A stretch of DNA of 51,976 nucleotides from Bacillota bacterium (GCA_023443315.1 JAEZVA010000053.1:1-51976); one strand, 5' to 3'. Numbered from the stretch's first letter, positions 25,594 through 35,038 are shown. Program-made: numbers and translations. Notes: a model not told the origin generated them from the letters alone.

Positions 25594-26268
25594 ATGCCTA
25601 TTAACGGTACAGATTTGGCTCGTATGATCGATAGTACAAACGTCGGAACCTTGGCCACCAAAGCTGAGGTTGACGAAATGATTGCTCAGGCCAAGGAGTA
25701 TCACTTTTTTGCCATTAACGGTCCCGCATGTTACTTTCCTTACCTTGTAGAAAGCCTTAAAGGCACCAATACTAATCCCGGATTTGGCTGCACACGCTGG
25801 AGCGGTGCAGATCCGACACACATTAAGGTGGCAGCCGCTACTTGGGCGGTTGAGCATGGCGCACAGGAGATCGACATGGTGATGAACCAGAGTTATCTGG
25901 TATCCGGGCTGTACGCTGAGGCAGAAGCTGATATCCATGCAATTAAAAAGGCAATTGGAGACAAAGCACTAAAGGTAATCATTGAATGTCCACTCCATAA
26001 TGACGCCACCATTCAAAAGGCGGCGGAGATTATTGCGGCAGCAGGAGCAGATTGCATCAAAACCTGTACAGGAACCGAAGGCCCTGCCACGCTACATCAC
26101 GTGGAGTTGATTTCTCAAGTAACTAAGGGGACCAGTGTATGGATTAAGGCAGCCGGCGGCATACGAGATATTGAAACTGTAGATAAAATGATTAATCTGG
26201 GCGTAGCGCGTTTTGGTATTGGGTATAAACATGCCAAAGCCATATGTGATGCAGCAAATAATCGATAA
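25594..26268 (+). CDS. deoC: deoxyribose-phosphate aldolase-like protein
   Basis: A 224-aa class I aldolase of the DeoC/LacD superfamily. The Schiff-base Lys is K156 in DCIKTCTG, and the assisting residues are D94 in EIDMVMN and K185 in WIKAAGGIRD. It is divergent from housekeeping DeoC in the CTRWSGADPTHIKVAAAT region, where canonical enzymes have a G-x-x-x-T-x-x-K-V segment. It may therefore cleave a different phosphorylated sugar formed by the neighbouring kinase. ATG follows aagaaaggtg. It is fifth in the operon. Confidence 0.82.
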   Translation: MPINGTDLARMIDSTNVGTLATKAEVDEMIAQAKEYHFFAINGPACYFPYLVESLKGTNTNPGFGCTRWSGADPTHIKVAAATWAVEHGAQEIDMVMNQSYLVSGLYAEAEADIHAIKKAIGDKALKVIIECPLHNDATIQKAAEIIAAAGADCIKTCTGTEGPATLHHVELISQVTKGTSVWIKAAGGIRDIETVDKMINLGVARFGIGYKHAKAICDAANNR

Positions 26269-26300
26269 ATTGATTCTATTAGGAATACGGAGGCACTGCT

Positions 26301-27830
26301 TTGAAGAAGTTTATTGTAGCCCATGATCTGGGTACTTCCGGTAATAAGGCTTCATTGGTGAGTACCGACGGTAAAATACTTAAGAGCTTCACCCAAAAGT
26401 ACCATATTGAGCACCCAAAACCCGGATGGGCACAGCAAGATCCAGAGCAGTGGTGGCAGGCCGTTTGCTGCTGTAACCGTGAGATACTTCGAGGAGTTAA
26501 TCCAAATGAAATAGCAGGGATATGCCTAACCGGGCAGATGATGTGTTGTCTGCCTGTGGATTCAGGCGGCCACCCCCTCTACCCCGCCCTTATTTGGGCG
26601 GACGGTCGGGCATCTGAGGAAGCTGCCACCCTACGTAAACTTATTGGAGATGACGTATTCTACAAGACAGTAGGCATGAGGATTTCTGCTAACTACGGAT
26701 TGCCCAAGATGATGTGGGTTAAAAAACATGAGCCCGACATTTATCGTGCTACATTCAAATTCCTGAGCCCAAAAGATTATATCAATCTGCGCCTTACCGG
26801 ACAGTTTTCAATTGATCCTGAAAACGCTGCATTTTGGCACTGCTATGATCTGAACAAACGGGATTGGGCTCCGCATCTTCTACAGGCGGCTGGCATCGAT
26901 TCAGAAAAACTTCCCCATATAGTTGACATTTCTACGGTAATTGGCACAGTTTTGTCCGATGCAGCCACTCAATGTGGACTTTTACAAGGAACCCCTGTGT
27001 TAATGGGTCCTGGTGACGGTAGCGCAGCAACACTTGGGGCTGCCGTACTATGTACGGGCGAAGCATATATATCACTAGGAACCTCCAGCTGGGTATGCAT
27101 GCTCAGTGGAAATGATTGCTTAGATAGAAAGCAACGTATTGCCAAAATAAATTATCTAGACTCTCTTCGTTATTCAGGAAGCATGCAGGCTGGTGGATAT
27201 GCTTATCGGTGGCTTCAGGACGTGCTTTGCCAGCCTGAAGCTGCTCGAGCCGCTAAGGAAGATCTGTCGCTGCACAAACTGGTCGATGAATACGCTGCAA
27301 CCTCCCCGGCAGGTGCTGGCGGAGTACTGTTTCAGCCATACCTCATGGGTGAGCGATCCCCTCTTTGGGACACTAGACTTCGCGGCGCATTTATCGGATT
27401 AACGTCCAAAACAACGCGTGCTGACCTGTGTCGGAGCGTAATGGAAGGTGTAGCACTCCATCTCAATTGGATATATCGTTGCATTCTCGAAATGAATACA
27501 ATAGCAAGAGCAACCAGTATAAAACTGGTTGGTGGAGGCGCTAAAAGTTCTGTTTGGAGCCAAATATTCGCAGATGTGTTTGGGATGCCAATTGAAATCG
27601 CAGCTCGACCCGAACATGCCGGTGCTCTTGGCACAGCTGTAGTGGCCGGTGTCGGTCTTGGCTTGTATAAGGATTATCTCATACTGAGGCAATTTCAACC
27701 AGTGGATTTAGTGATTGAACCGGATTTAAGTAAGAGTGCACTATACAGAGAGCTAAGTTTTATCTTTGAGGATTCCATTGGTGCTATGTCCAAAACCCAC
27801 CACCGGCTTAGCGAACTAAGTTCTATATAG
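26301..27830 (+). CDS. FGGY-family carbohydrate kinase (xylulokinase-like)
   Basis: A 509-aa sugar kinase. VAHDLGTSGNKASLV is the phosphate-1 loop of the actin-like ATPase fold; PALIWADGRASEEA carries a catalytic Asp; GPGDGSAATLGAA and LVGGGAKSSVWSQIFADVFG are FGGY signatures. It is nearest xylulokinase by layout (GQMMCCLPVD, WADGRA), though other pentoses or ketoses are possible. The TTG start is supported by ggagg seven bases upstream. It is the last gene of the plus-strand operon. Kinase then aldolase gives a plausible sugar-breakdown branch. Confidence 0.88.
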   Translation: MKKFIVAHDLGTSGNKASLVSTDGKILKSFTQKYHIEHPKPGWAQQDPEQWWQAVCCCNREILRGVNPNEIAGICLTGQMMCCLPVDSGGHPLYPALIWADGRASEEAATLRKLIGDDVFYKTVGMRISANYGLPKMMWVKKHEPDIYRATFKFLSPKDYINLRLTGQFSIDPENAAFWHCYDLNKRDWAPHLLQAAGIDSEKLPHIVDISTVIGTVLSDAATQCGLLQGTPVLMGPGDGSAATLGAAVLCTGEAYISLGTSSWVCMLSGNDCLDRKQRIAKINYLDSLRYSGSMQAGGYAYRWLQDVLCQPEAARAAKEDLSLHKLVDEYAATSPAGAGGVLFQPYLMGERSPLWDTRLRGAFIGLTSKTTRADLCRSVMEGVALHLNWIYRCILEMNTIARATSIKLVGGGAKSSVWSQIFADVFGMPIEIAARPEHAGALGTAVVAGVGLGLYKDYLILRQFQPVDLVIEPDLSKSALYRELSFIFEDSIGAMSKTHHRLSELSSI

Positions 27831-27862
27831 CTAGTATGTAGTTTTAACAAGAGTACCAAATA

Positions 27863-27900
27863 AGCCTTAGGGTTGGTGTGATTACTCTAGTCCTAAGGCT
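27863..27900 (+). terminator. hairpin after the FGGY kinase gene
   Basis: A perfect 9-bp stem agccttagg/cctaaggct with a 20-nt loop starts about 33 nt after the stop codon. No T run follows, so it is a weak terminator or an mRNA 3' stabiliser. Confidence 0.45.
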
Positions 27901-27945
27901 ACCTATATAATCTATAGCACAACGCAACTGCAACGGTTTTACGAA

Positions 27946-28044
27946 TTAGACCGCAGTATATTCATCTATTCCCAAGATTTCAAGTTTGGTACGCACATCA
28001 CGAGACAGCGCACCGAGAGCACCATATATACCAGCCCCATACAT
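27946..28044 (-). CDS. 32-aa open frame, possible gene tail
   Basis: On the minus strand ATG (28044) to TAA (27946) encodes MYGAGIYGALGALSRDVRTK and then LEILGIDEYTAV. The composition is protein-like, but there is no SD and the frame ends abruptly like the C-terminus of a lost enzyme. The family was not recognised. It lies between two convergent operons. Confidence 0.25.
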   Translation of the reverse strand: MYGAGIYGALGALSRDVRTKLEILGIDEYTAV

Positions 28045-28061
28045 TTTTGCTCATATTAAAT

Positions 28062-28106
28062 AAATGATGCTTATCTTCGGTGCATAACCATAGATAAGCA
28101 TCATTT
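28062..28106. terminator. strong hairpin between convergent operons
   Basis: A perfect 15-bp stem (aaatgatgcttatct/agataagcatcattt) with a 15-nt loop, T-rich on the right and A-rich on the left, suits both directions. Confidence 0.85.
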
Positions 28107-28168
28107 TATATCTCCGTTTACTTTTCAGGTTGTTTTGCTACAGTTCCGTATCCGATTTACAAATATGT

Positions 28169-29191
28169 TTATGTTTGATCATCAATAAGCACTAAGATGC
28201 GACCACGCACATTTCCAGCTTCAAAATCGTAGTTAAGCTGTTTATACTCTTCCATTGTTATCGTTTTGTTGATAACAGGCCTTAGCTCACCTTTCTCAAT
28301 CAAAGCTGAGATTTTCTTCAATCGATCTCCACCGCGTTGTACTGTCATCCAGCGACAACGAACCCCCGTTTCCGCCTCAAGCTCTTTAGCTAAAGGCAAC
28401 GATTCCAAACCGCGTTTCCCATCATATTCTGGACCATTGTATTCTTTATTCTTCACAGGAACGCTAGAAACGAACGCACCGCCGCGATTGATAATTTTCA
28501 GATAATCGGCAAGATCGGACTCCACTAAAGTTGCCACACTCACAATAACGTCCAGCTTGCTGTCTATAAACTTCCTGTAGTCGTCTGTTCCGGCCACAAC
28601 ATATTCGTCTGCGCCCAGATTCATAGTATCCTCGCGGCATTGCTCGACGTCACAACCAATTACATAAGCACCTAGGCTCTTCGCAATCTGAACAGCGAGC
28701 TGACCAATACCTCCTGCAGCACCGATAATCATTACTCGCTGTCCGGCCTTTAGGTCAGCTTCTTCAGTAAGCGCTTGCAAAGCCGAAAGAGCATATCCCG
28801 GAATTGCACAGACAGGAGCAAGTGCTACTCCCTTGGGCGCAAGGCAAGCCTCACTGCTCTTCACGGCGCAATACTCCGCCAAGGCGCCGCCTAGCCGCTT
28901 ATCCTTAAATGCAATCACCTTATCCCCAACAGTAAAGTTATGGACATTTTTGCCGAGAGCTACCACTGTCCCACCAATTTCAACGCTAGGAATACGGGGA
29001 AACTCTAGTTCATACATCGAACGATACCAGCCGTTGCGAGCCTTTGCATCTGCAGGAGAAAAAGAACTTGCACACATTTTCACAAGTATTTCATCATCGG
29101 CAGGCACTGGTACAGGTAGTTGGTCAATCACCAATTCTTCCGGAGTACCATATCTATAAAAACATACAGCCTTCATCATTTTTGGAATCAT
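28169..29191 (-). CDS. MDR family quinone/zinc-type oxidoreductase
   Basis: A 340-aa medium-chain dehydrogenase/reductase. MKAVCFYRYGTPEELVIDQL is the opening strand; SSFSPADAKARNGWY and VEIGGTVVALG are typical of quinone oxidoreductase-like members; GAAGGIGQLAVQIAKSLGA is the NADPH loop. The structural zinc cysteines are absent, so it is a QOR/enoyl-reductase-type enzyme, not a classical zinc alcohol dehydrogenase. ATG follows aaggag. It is the last gene of the minus-strand operon. Confidence 0.88.
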   Translation of the reverse strand: MIPKMMKAVCFYRYGTPEELVIDQLPVPVPADDEILVKMCASSFSPADAKARNGWYRSMYELEFPRIPSVEIGGTVVALGKNVHNFTVGDKVIAFKDKRLGGALAEYCAVKSSEACLAPKGVALAPVCAIPGYALSALQALTEEADLKAGQRVMIIGAAGGIGQLAVQIAKSLGAYVIGCDVEQCREDTMNLGADEYVVAGTDDYRKFIDSKLDVIVSVATLVESDLADYLKIINRGGAFVSSVPVKNKEYNGPEYDGKRGLESLPLAKELEAETGVRCRWMTVQRGGDRLKKISALIEKGELRPVINKTITMEEYKQLNYDFEAGNVRGRILVLIDDQT

Positions 29192-29211
29192 TTCATTTTC
29201 TCCTTTTCAAG

Positions 29212-29886
29212 TTACCATGGTATCTCTCGCCCTTCCCAGTTGCGAAGCACAAGGCGGTCTTCATCCGAGTGCTTGGGATGGTCCTTATCATAACTTCTGT
29301 CTCTAAGGAAGTATTCAGCAGCAAATCTCTCCACTGATTCCGCCGACTCGCTTATACTTCTGCAGTACAGGCGGAAAGTATAGCCTTTCGCTCTTAGATC
29401 GTTAAACAAAATGTTCATCGCCATATTTAATGCTGACTTTGAAGTGTGGTTCATATAGTTGGCAGTATCGTAACAAGCATTGTTGCTACTTTCTACAGTT
29501 GTAATAACACTTATGCGTTTTCCACTACCCTTTTCAAGCAGAGGTAAAAACGCTTTGATAATACGTACAGGGCCAACCGCATTGAAATTATATGCTGCTA
29601 AAAGCAAGTCGTAATTTTGTCCGGCGGTGATGTCATCACAACTTCCCTCCGGCATATAATCTAAGTTAATGACCAACATATCCACAGCACAATCGAACCT
29701 GTTTGCAGCTTCTTTTATGGATACATCCGACGTTGGATCAATAATACAAATATCTTCTCCGTCCACGGTTGCCTCTTTGTCCCCAACTATCCCCTGCAGC
29801 ACTCGGCATCCACGCAACTTCAAATCGGCGTAAATACCACTTCCTACTGTATTCTGGGCACAAATAACCATAACAGTCTGTATCAT
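29212..29886 (-). CDS. SDR-fold protein lacking catalytic tyrosine
   Basis: A 224-aa Rossmann-fold protein clearly related to its neighbour at 29907-30626: both carry a long helix ending in RIIKAFLPLLE or RMVEAFLPLME, then a Ser-rich strand, then ALNMAMNILFNDLRAKGYTF or its equivalent. Here the glycine loop is degenerate (VICAQNTVGSGIY), and the position of the SDR tyrosine is Asn (N-H-T-S-K), so classical catalysis is unlikely. It may be a partner or regulatory subunit of the adjacent SDR. ATG 29886 follows ataggag. Confidence 0.75.
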   Translation of the reverse strand: MIQTVMVICAQNTVGSGIYADLKLRGCRVLQGIVGDKEATVDGEDICIIDPTSDVSIKEAANRFDCAVDMLVINLDYMPEGSCDDITAGQNYDLLLAAYNFNAVGPVRIIKAFLPLLEKGSGKRISVITTVESSNNACYDTANYMNHTSKSALNMAMNILFNDLRAKGYTFRLYCRSISESAESVERFAAEYFLRDRSYDKDHPKHSDEDRLVLRNWEGREIPW

Positions 29887-29906
29887 AACAAATCTCCTAT
29901 CCCGCA

Positions 29907-30626
29907 TCAGAAGGGCCATGCCCTTCCTTCAATATCCAACATGACAAGTCGATCATCCCAGCTGTACTCGTTGCAAAACATCTTCACAGCTTCATCGCCC
30001 GCAAAATCCGGCTCATATATACCCTCTATAATGCCTTTATCCGGCTTTACAGAGCGAACCCAACCCGGGTGAAAGATTCGGAAGCTCCATCCCTTTGGCT
30101 GGAGGTCATTAAACATAATGCGTATAGCCATACTGAGCGCCGTTTTAGACATGCTATAGCTAGAAATACGCGTGCGTGAAGCTACACTGTTAGCTCCGGC
30201 CTCCGACGAAACAAACGATAGTCTCTTCATACCACCTTCCATCAGCGGCAGGAAGGCTTCCACCATGCGTATTGCCCCAAGGCAATTTACATTATATGTA
30301 TCTAAGAAACTATCGAAATCCACCCCCGTATAAATATCGTCTGTTCTATTCCCAAAAACAGCTGCGTTATATATCAGCATATCCACTCTAGCGCTGTTTG
30401 TTGATACTTCTATTGCAGCCTCAGTCACAGATTCAATTTGGGAAGTATCCATTTTAATCGTAAACAACTTTCCTGGGTATTGTTGTTGCAGCTTTGCAAG
30501 ATCCTCCCATCCTGTCCGCAATAAACCTGCATGCACAGTCCAACCCATTACCAATAATCTGCGCACAATTGCGAGGCCTATGTTGCGCCCTGCGCCGGCA
30601 ACTACCGCGGTCTTTCCTGCAAACAT
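29907..30626 (-). CDS. SDR family oxidoreductase
   Basis: A 239-aa short-chain dehydrogenase. AVVAGAGRNIGLAI is the cofactor loop, IYNAAVFG stands in for the NNAG motif, the Ser lies in LSFVSSEAG and the active-site pair is in SSYSMSKTAL. The C-terminal region FRIFHPGWVRSVKP is standard. The ATG at 30626 is set by aggaga; the longer frame from 30650 overlaps the upstream ThuA gene. It is paired with a degenerate paralogue immediately downstream, suggesting a heteromeric enzyme. Confidence 0.88.
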   Translation of the reverse strand: MFAGKTAVVAGAGRNIGLAIVRRLLVMGWTVHAGLLRTGWEDLAKLQQQYPGKLFTIKMDTSQIESVTEAAIEVSTNSARVDMLIYNAAVFGNRTDDIYTGVDFDSFLDTYNVNCLGAIRMVEAFLPLMEGGMKRLSFVSSEAGANSVASRTRISSYSMSKTALSMAIRIMFNDLQPKGWSFRIFHPGWVRSVKPDKGIIEGIYEPDFAGDEAVKMFCNEYSWDDRLVMLDIEGRAWPF

Positions 30627-30628
30627 TT

Positions 30629-31261
30629 TCACAACTCTCCTTTGCACCACTGTATTGCATTAACTATAGCTTTCTGGTATGAGGGGATGCTCCATGTCTC
30701 AACGTTATGACCGGGCATCAAACTACACACACGCCCTTTTCCGAACGTTCTTGTATAGCCGGCTACCTGAGTACCGTGCTGAGAGGTGGAAACCATCAGA
30801 ATATCTGCATCCTGAATTTGAATGTCAATAAAGTAATGCTCATCATGGATAGTAAAAGGCTCCATTCCTTGTGTTATGGGATGTGGCTTTAACGGTGTGA
30901 CTGTAATCGCGCATTGCTCCGGGTGATGTAGAAAGCGATGCCCCATTAGCTGACACATCCCTTCTGCACCCTGTTTGACAGCGGTCCCTGCGTGGATAAA
31001 CAGGACCCCTCCACCTATTTCAACATAGCGTAAAAAGGCTTCCTCAACGGGTCCGTCCTCCCATGGAGAGGAATCAATCACCGATGCCTTATTTCCCTTA
31101 GCCAGCACAATTACTTCATAACAAGTCAACTTGTTCAGCAAGAGCTTGGATGTATCGCGCAGCACGTCAAATTCAATACCATATTCCCTTAACGCAGAGA
31201 ACCCCTGCTCGGGAACCCATCCGGGATGATAGCAATCGTCAGAAATAAGCAATATATTCAT
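30629..31261 (-). CDS. ThuA-like domain protein
   Basis: A 210-aa protein of the ThuA/class I amidotransferase-like fold: NILLISDDCYHPGWV, then GGGVLFIHAGTAVKQGAEGM, LMGHRFLHHP and FTIHDEHYFID. ThuA proteins accompany disaccharide ABC importers (trehalose, maltose) and are linked to keto-sugar metabolism, though the reaction is not settled. Its start codon overlaps the stop of the upstream permease gene (taatg), and its stop lies two bases from the SDR start. It is therefore embedded in the importer operon. Confidence 0.85.
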   Translation of the reverse strand: MNILLISDDCYHPGWVPEQGFSALREYGIEFDVLRDTSKLLLNKLTCYEVIVLAKGNKASVIDSSPWEDGPVEEAFLRYVEIGGGVLFIHAGTAVKQGAEGMCQLMGHRFLHHPEQCAITVTPLKPHPITQGMEPFTIHDEHYFIDIQIQDADILMVSTSQHGTQVAGYTRTFGKGRVCSLMPGHNVETWSIPSYQKAIVNAIQWCKGEL

Positions 31262-32097
31262 TATCCTTTTACCGAGCCTGCCGCAATTCCATCTATAAAA
31301 GATTTAGAGAATATGGCGAATATAATGATAACTGGAAATACCGCCAGCGTTAATGCTGCCATTCGTCCGCCGATGTCAAACCTAAATTCCGAAATCAGGT
31401 TAGCGACAAAAAGCGGAATGGTAAAATTCCCATTTGTGTTAATGACAAGCATAGGAAGGGTATAGTTATTCCAGCTCCACAAAAACAGCAGAATGACTGC
31501 AGTCGATAGTCCAGGTCTAATAAACGGCATAACCAATGACCACAGAATACGAGGCTCCGATGCACCGTCAATCCTTCCACTTTCGATGATTTCGTTTGGA
31601 ACGGAACTCTTCATAAACTGTATAAGGAAAAAGCAAGTGAACGGATGGGCAACCCAAGTGAAGATAAGCGGCCACAGGGTGTTCACCAAACCCATATTGC
31701 GCATTTCCACAATATAACCTACCGTGCTTATTTGCCCCGGCACCATCATGGTAATCATGACTAGAAAATTAAAGAACTTATTCCCTTTGTACTTAAATTT
31801 TGCAATGGAATAGGCAGCCAGCGTACTAGCAGTTATACTCAACACAATAGACCCACCAGAGACCAAAATACTGTTCAAGTAGGTGTTTACGAAATTTGTA
31901 GACATCAAGTTTTTTACATTGGTAAAAAAGTCTGAACCAAACCAAAGCGGAAGCTGCCGCATTAAATCATCTGTCTTATATGATGCCATGAGAGGCAAGA
32001 GGATAAACGGCAGTAAGCAAACCAGTATCAGTATTCCAAAAAACACCACACCAACCAATTTTCCAAAATAACCTACAATTTTGTTCATGCTAATCAT
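31261..32097 (-). CDS. carbohydrate ABC transporter permease (MalG/CUT1 type)
   Basis: A 278-aa inner-membrane permease with six hydrophobic segments and the EAA loop IIESGRIDGASEPRILWSLV followed by MPFIRPGLSTA. It forms the import channel with the MalF-type partner encoded just upstream. The 8-bp overlap with that gene implies coupled translation. The ATPase is not in the cluster, as is common for CUT1 systems that share an MsmK-like ATPase. Confidence 0.92.
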   Translation of the reverse strand: MISMNKIVGYFGKLVGVVFFGILILVCLLPFILLPLMASYKTDDLMRQLPLWFGSDFFTNVKNLMSTNFVNTYLNSILVSGGSIVLSITASTLAAYSIAKFKYKGNKFFNFLVMITMMVPGQISTVGYIVEMRNMGLVNTLWPLIFTWVAHPFTCFFLIQFMKSSVPNEIIESGRIDGASEPRILWSLVMPFIRPGLSTAVILLFLWSWNNYTLPMLVINTNGNFTIPLFVANLISEFRFDIGGRMAALTLAVFPVIIIFAIFSKSFIDGIAAGSVKG

Positions 32098-33019
32098 CCC
32101 CCCTTGACAAAACCTTATTGAAGAGCAGTGATATCATAAGTATAAAAACAAATAAAACATAACACAACGTTGCGCCATAGCCCAAAGCCATCTTCGATCC
32201 GAAGGCGTCTTCAACAAACTTCCATATTACGGTGAGTACCGAGAAGTTGGGTCCACCGAATGAGGCTGCACTTCCGGCATATAGTTGCTTAGGCATTTCA
32301 TAAAGCTGTAGTCCATTAATAATAGATGTGAGCACCAGAAAAACTGTCAAGCTGCGAAGCTGTGGAACCGTAATACGGAAGAAGGTTTGCACACTATTGG
32401 CACCATCAATCTTAGCCGCTTCATAGACATCCGGTGAAATTGCAGTCATACCGGCCAAGTAAATTACCATGCAATACCCTAGATGACGCCATATCTGCAT
32501 CATTGTTACAATGATAAAGGACCATGTTTCACTCTGTAGCCAGTATATCTTTTCGGTAATGACATTCATCGCTATTAACAGTTCATTAACATAACCGTAT
32601 TGCCAGTCAAATAAATTGGAAAATATCGCGCCGATGGCGATGGGAGCAATAATGTAGGGAATGAATAGAATAATTTGAGGAATACGCTTGTAAGTAATTT
32701 TAAACAGCAAAGCTGCTGCAAGAAGCCCTAAAATAATTTGTACGGGTATCGAAATAGCTGTTATGGCGATTGTATTCCCAAGCGATTTCCAAAACAGCGT
32801 ATCCTTTGTTAACAGGGTAATATAGTTTTGAAATCCAACAAATTGTTTTGGCGCGATTCCATTCCAGTTGAAAAAGCTGATAAATAGTGAATAAAGCGTC
32901 GGATATAGATTGAATAAACCAAATGCAATTATATATGGCGCTACAAAAATATAAGGCCATATTTTCTGGATATCGAAACTCTTCCTTTTTTGTAATAACG
33001 GATTCTTTACGTCATCCAT
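32090..33019 (-). CDS. carbohydrate ABC transporter permease (MalF/CUT1 type)
   Basis: A 309-aa permease with six predicted membrane segments and the EAA loop DVYEAAKIDGANSVQTFFRI. PYIIAFGLFNLYPTLYSLFI is the usual first segment. ATG follows aaaggaga. It pairs with the MalG-type protein and the upstream solute-binding lipoprotein. A stem-loop precedes it. Confidence 0.92.
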   Translation of the reverse strand: MDDVKNPLLQKRKSFDIQKIWPYIFVAPYIIAFGLFNLYPTLYSLFISFFNWNGIAPKQFVGFQNYITLLTKDTLFWKSLGNTIAITAISIPVQIILGLLAAALLFKITYKRIPQIILFIPYIIAPIAIGAIFSNLFDWQYGYVNELLIAMNVITEKIYWLQSETWSFIIVTMMQIWRHLGYCMVIYLAGMTAISPDVYEAAKIDGANSVQTFFRITVPQLRSLTVFLVLTSIINGLQLYEMPKQLYAGSAASFGGPNFSVLTVIWKFVEDAFGSKMALGYGATLCYVLFVFILMISLLFNKVLSRGDD

Positions 33020-33111
33020 GACAAATCTCCTTTATGAATCTGTTTTACCATTACACGCAACCACACTATCTCGTAGCTAATATGTGACCAGTGTACAGTC
33101 TTGTTAGGAAT

Positions 33112-33139
33112 AAGGGAGCCTGCAATTGCAAGCCCCCTT
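33112..33139 (-). terminator. stem-loop between binding-protein and permease genes
   Basis: The minus strand folds aagggggcttgc/gcaggctccctt with two mismatches and a 4-nt loop, starting 4 nt past the binding-protein stop. Such hairpins usually reduce permease expression relative to the binding protein. Confidence 0.5.
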
Positions 33140-33143
33140 GTGG

Positions 33144-34508
33144 TTAATTCAAAGTAAGCGACGGCTCTTGTACGGCGATTTGTTGTTTTAAGTAATTCAA
33201 ACCTTCATCTACTGTCATTTTAGAATTGATTAGATATTGTAATGACATATCGCGGAAGCTGTTAATTACAACCGAGGTGTGTGGAGTCTGTTTCTCATAC
33301 GAAGTAATTCCAACACCAATGTTCTCGTAGATATACTTAGTGTAGTTTTGACCGTTAAACCAATCCTGATACATGAAATCATTATTGATGGGGGCATTGT
33401 CTCCCTCGTAGAATGATTTAAAGCTAGGAATCCAGCCTACACGGTCATAGATATACTCATAGCCTTCATCTGTGGCAAGGAAATACTTTGTGAATTCCCA
33501 CGCTGCCTCCTTATTCGGGCTATCCTTATAAATTCCTACAGAAGTTCCTCCATTCATCCATCCCCCACCAGGAGCCATACAAAATCCCCACTGCCCCATG
33601 GTAGTCTTGTCGGGGTCGTTGGAATTAATGCAAGAGTTGGTTGACCAAGAAGCGTGATTGAAAAACAGTACTGAATTATCGGTGTAAGCAGCGTTCCATG
33701 TGGTAGAATTTTTTTCGTTGCTAGCAAGCGGAACACCGGCATCTCTAATTTTGACGGCTGTTTCAATGGCATTTTTGTATCGGTCGGTGATGTTTACTGT
33801 TGTTCCGTCAATATAGTCTTTTACACTTTGACCCGAAAGCAGTTCAAGGAGATCAAACATACCCTGCATCATGTTAACCGTGCCACCGCTTTTCTCTTTC
33901 AGCTCAAGCCCGGTTGCAATAAAGGTGTCCCAGTCTTTCACAAGCTGATATACATCGTCCGGCTCGGAAACCCCGAAATATTTCTGAGTCAGCGTACGGT
34001 TGTAAGAAAATCCGGCTGGACAGAATTGGTTATCCAAAGCTACCAGTTCATCACGTTCATTAGTAAGTGCCGGGATAACGGCGGGGAACAGAAGGTCGCG
34101 ATCATAATTATACGGTGCGGCTTCCAGATTCTCAAGAATATCAAGTGCAAAAACTGTTCCGCGATTAGTGATTTCCACTGTAATAATGTCCGGCATATCT
34201 GCACCACTTGCCAAGGATGTCTGCAGCTTAGTAACGTAGTCGTTATTATTAACAAGCACATATTCGTATTCAATGTTCGGGAATACTTCAGCGGCGACCT
34301 CCTTTTTCACTTTCATGACCTTCTCGCCCTGGGACCATTCAACAATTTTAACCTTTTCATCAGTTGCCGGAGCGGACACGTTGTCTCCCTGAGATTGAGC
34401 AGACTGTTGAGACGACGAAGCAGAAGGAGCACCATTGCCGCTGCATGCCGTAAGTACACTAAGCATCATACCTAATGCAAGAAAAAGCGCCAAATACCTT
34501 TTTTTCAT
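33144..34508 (-). CDS. extracellular sugar-binding lipoprotein
   Basis: A 454-aa solute-binding protein of the CUT1 (family 1) type. The signal peptide KKRYLALFLALGMMLSVLTAC ends in a lipobox Cys, followed by a Ser/Gln-rich linker and a two-lobed binding domain (SGADMPDIITVEITNRGT, WGFCMAPGGGWMNGGTSVGI, KEAAWEFTKYFLA). The ATG at 34508 is set by aggaggatt; the frame extends upstream but without an SD. It is the first gene of the minus-strand operon. The ligand is unknown, presumably the glycoside handled by the cluster. Confidence 0.92.
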   Translation of the reverse strand: MKKRYLALFLALGMMLSVLTACSGNGAPSASSSQQSAQSQGDNVSAPATDEKVKIVEWSQGEKVMKVKKEVAAEVFPNIEYEYVLVNNNDYVTKLQTSLASGADMPDIITVEITNRGTVFALDILENLEAAPYNYDRDLLFPAVIPALTNERDELVALDNQFCPAGFSYNRTLTQKYFGVSEPDDVYQLVKDWDTFIATGLELKEKSGGTVNMMQGMFDLLELLSGQSVKDYIDGTTVNITDRYKNAIETAVKIRDAGVPLASNEKNSTTWNAAYTDNSVLFFNHASWSTNSCINSNDPDKTTMGQWGFCMAPGGGWMNGGTSVGIYKDSPNKEAAWEFTKYFLATDEGYEYIYDRVGWIPSFKSFYEGDNAPINNDFMYQDWFNGQNYTKYIYENIGVGITSYEKQTPHTSVVINSFRDMSLQYLINSKMTVDEGLNYLKQQIAVQEPSLTLN

Positions 34509-34918
34509 AATAATCCTCCTAGACAAATGTAGCGATGTTTAATTGCTTTTGTTTAATCGTTCTTGAGAGATGAGCATTATCGCGATACACGGGTTGTGAT
34601 TTGCACCGTTATTTGAGAGCCTCTCTGATACAGATTATATCAAGCATTATAACCAATTACCAATACAAGTATCTGCGATATTTATAATTTATTCTATATA
34701 TATATAACTTATATCAACAATAAATCAATATTTTTATGTGAATTTTACACAAATCCATTCACAAAAGAAGACAAAATAGACAGTCGATTTCATATCTCTT
34801 TATCTAATTCAAAATCAACCAGACTGTACAGCTACAAATATAAATGATAATTACATATGTATAAATATAATTAAATTTTGCGCAGCCTCAATTACAATGA
34901 AGCTCACTCCCGAGTGAG
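34509..34918. other. AT-rich regulatory stretch
   Basis: No coding sequence. It should contain the promoter of the ABC operon, but several AT-rich candidates compete and none is decisive. A palindrome ctcactc-cc-gagtgag lies at 34904-34919 beside the CoA-transferase terminator. Confidence 0.3.
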
Positions 34919-34954
34919 AAAAAACAGAGTACACCCATGATAGGATGCACTCTG
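34919..34954 (-). terminator. terminator after the CoA-transferase gene
   Basis: On the minus strand a 12-bp stem cagagtgcatcc/gggtgtactctg (two G-T pairs, loop tatcat) is followed by six T, 85 bp past the stop codon. Confidence 0.88.
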
Positions 34955-35038
34955 CTACACAACGGATAATTCAACAATATTTAAAATCGACCTCTTCAAA
35001 CCAAAGCACCTTGTAGCAGGCGATTTATTCAAGTCTTC

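Noticed and set aside
33828..34475. 215-codon plus-strand frame
   Set aside because: Antisense of the sugar-binding lipoprotein gene, which has clear family motifs, signal peptide and SD.
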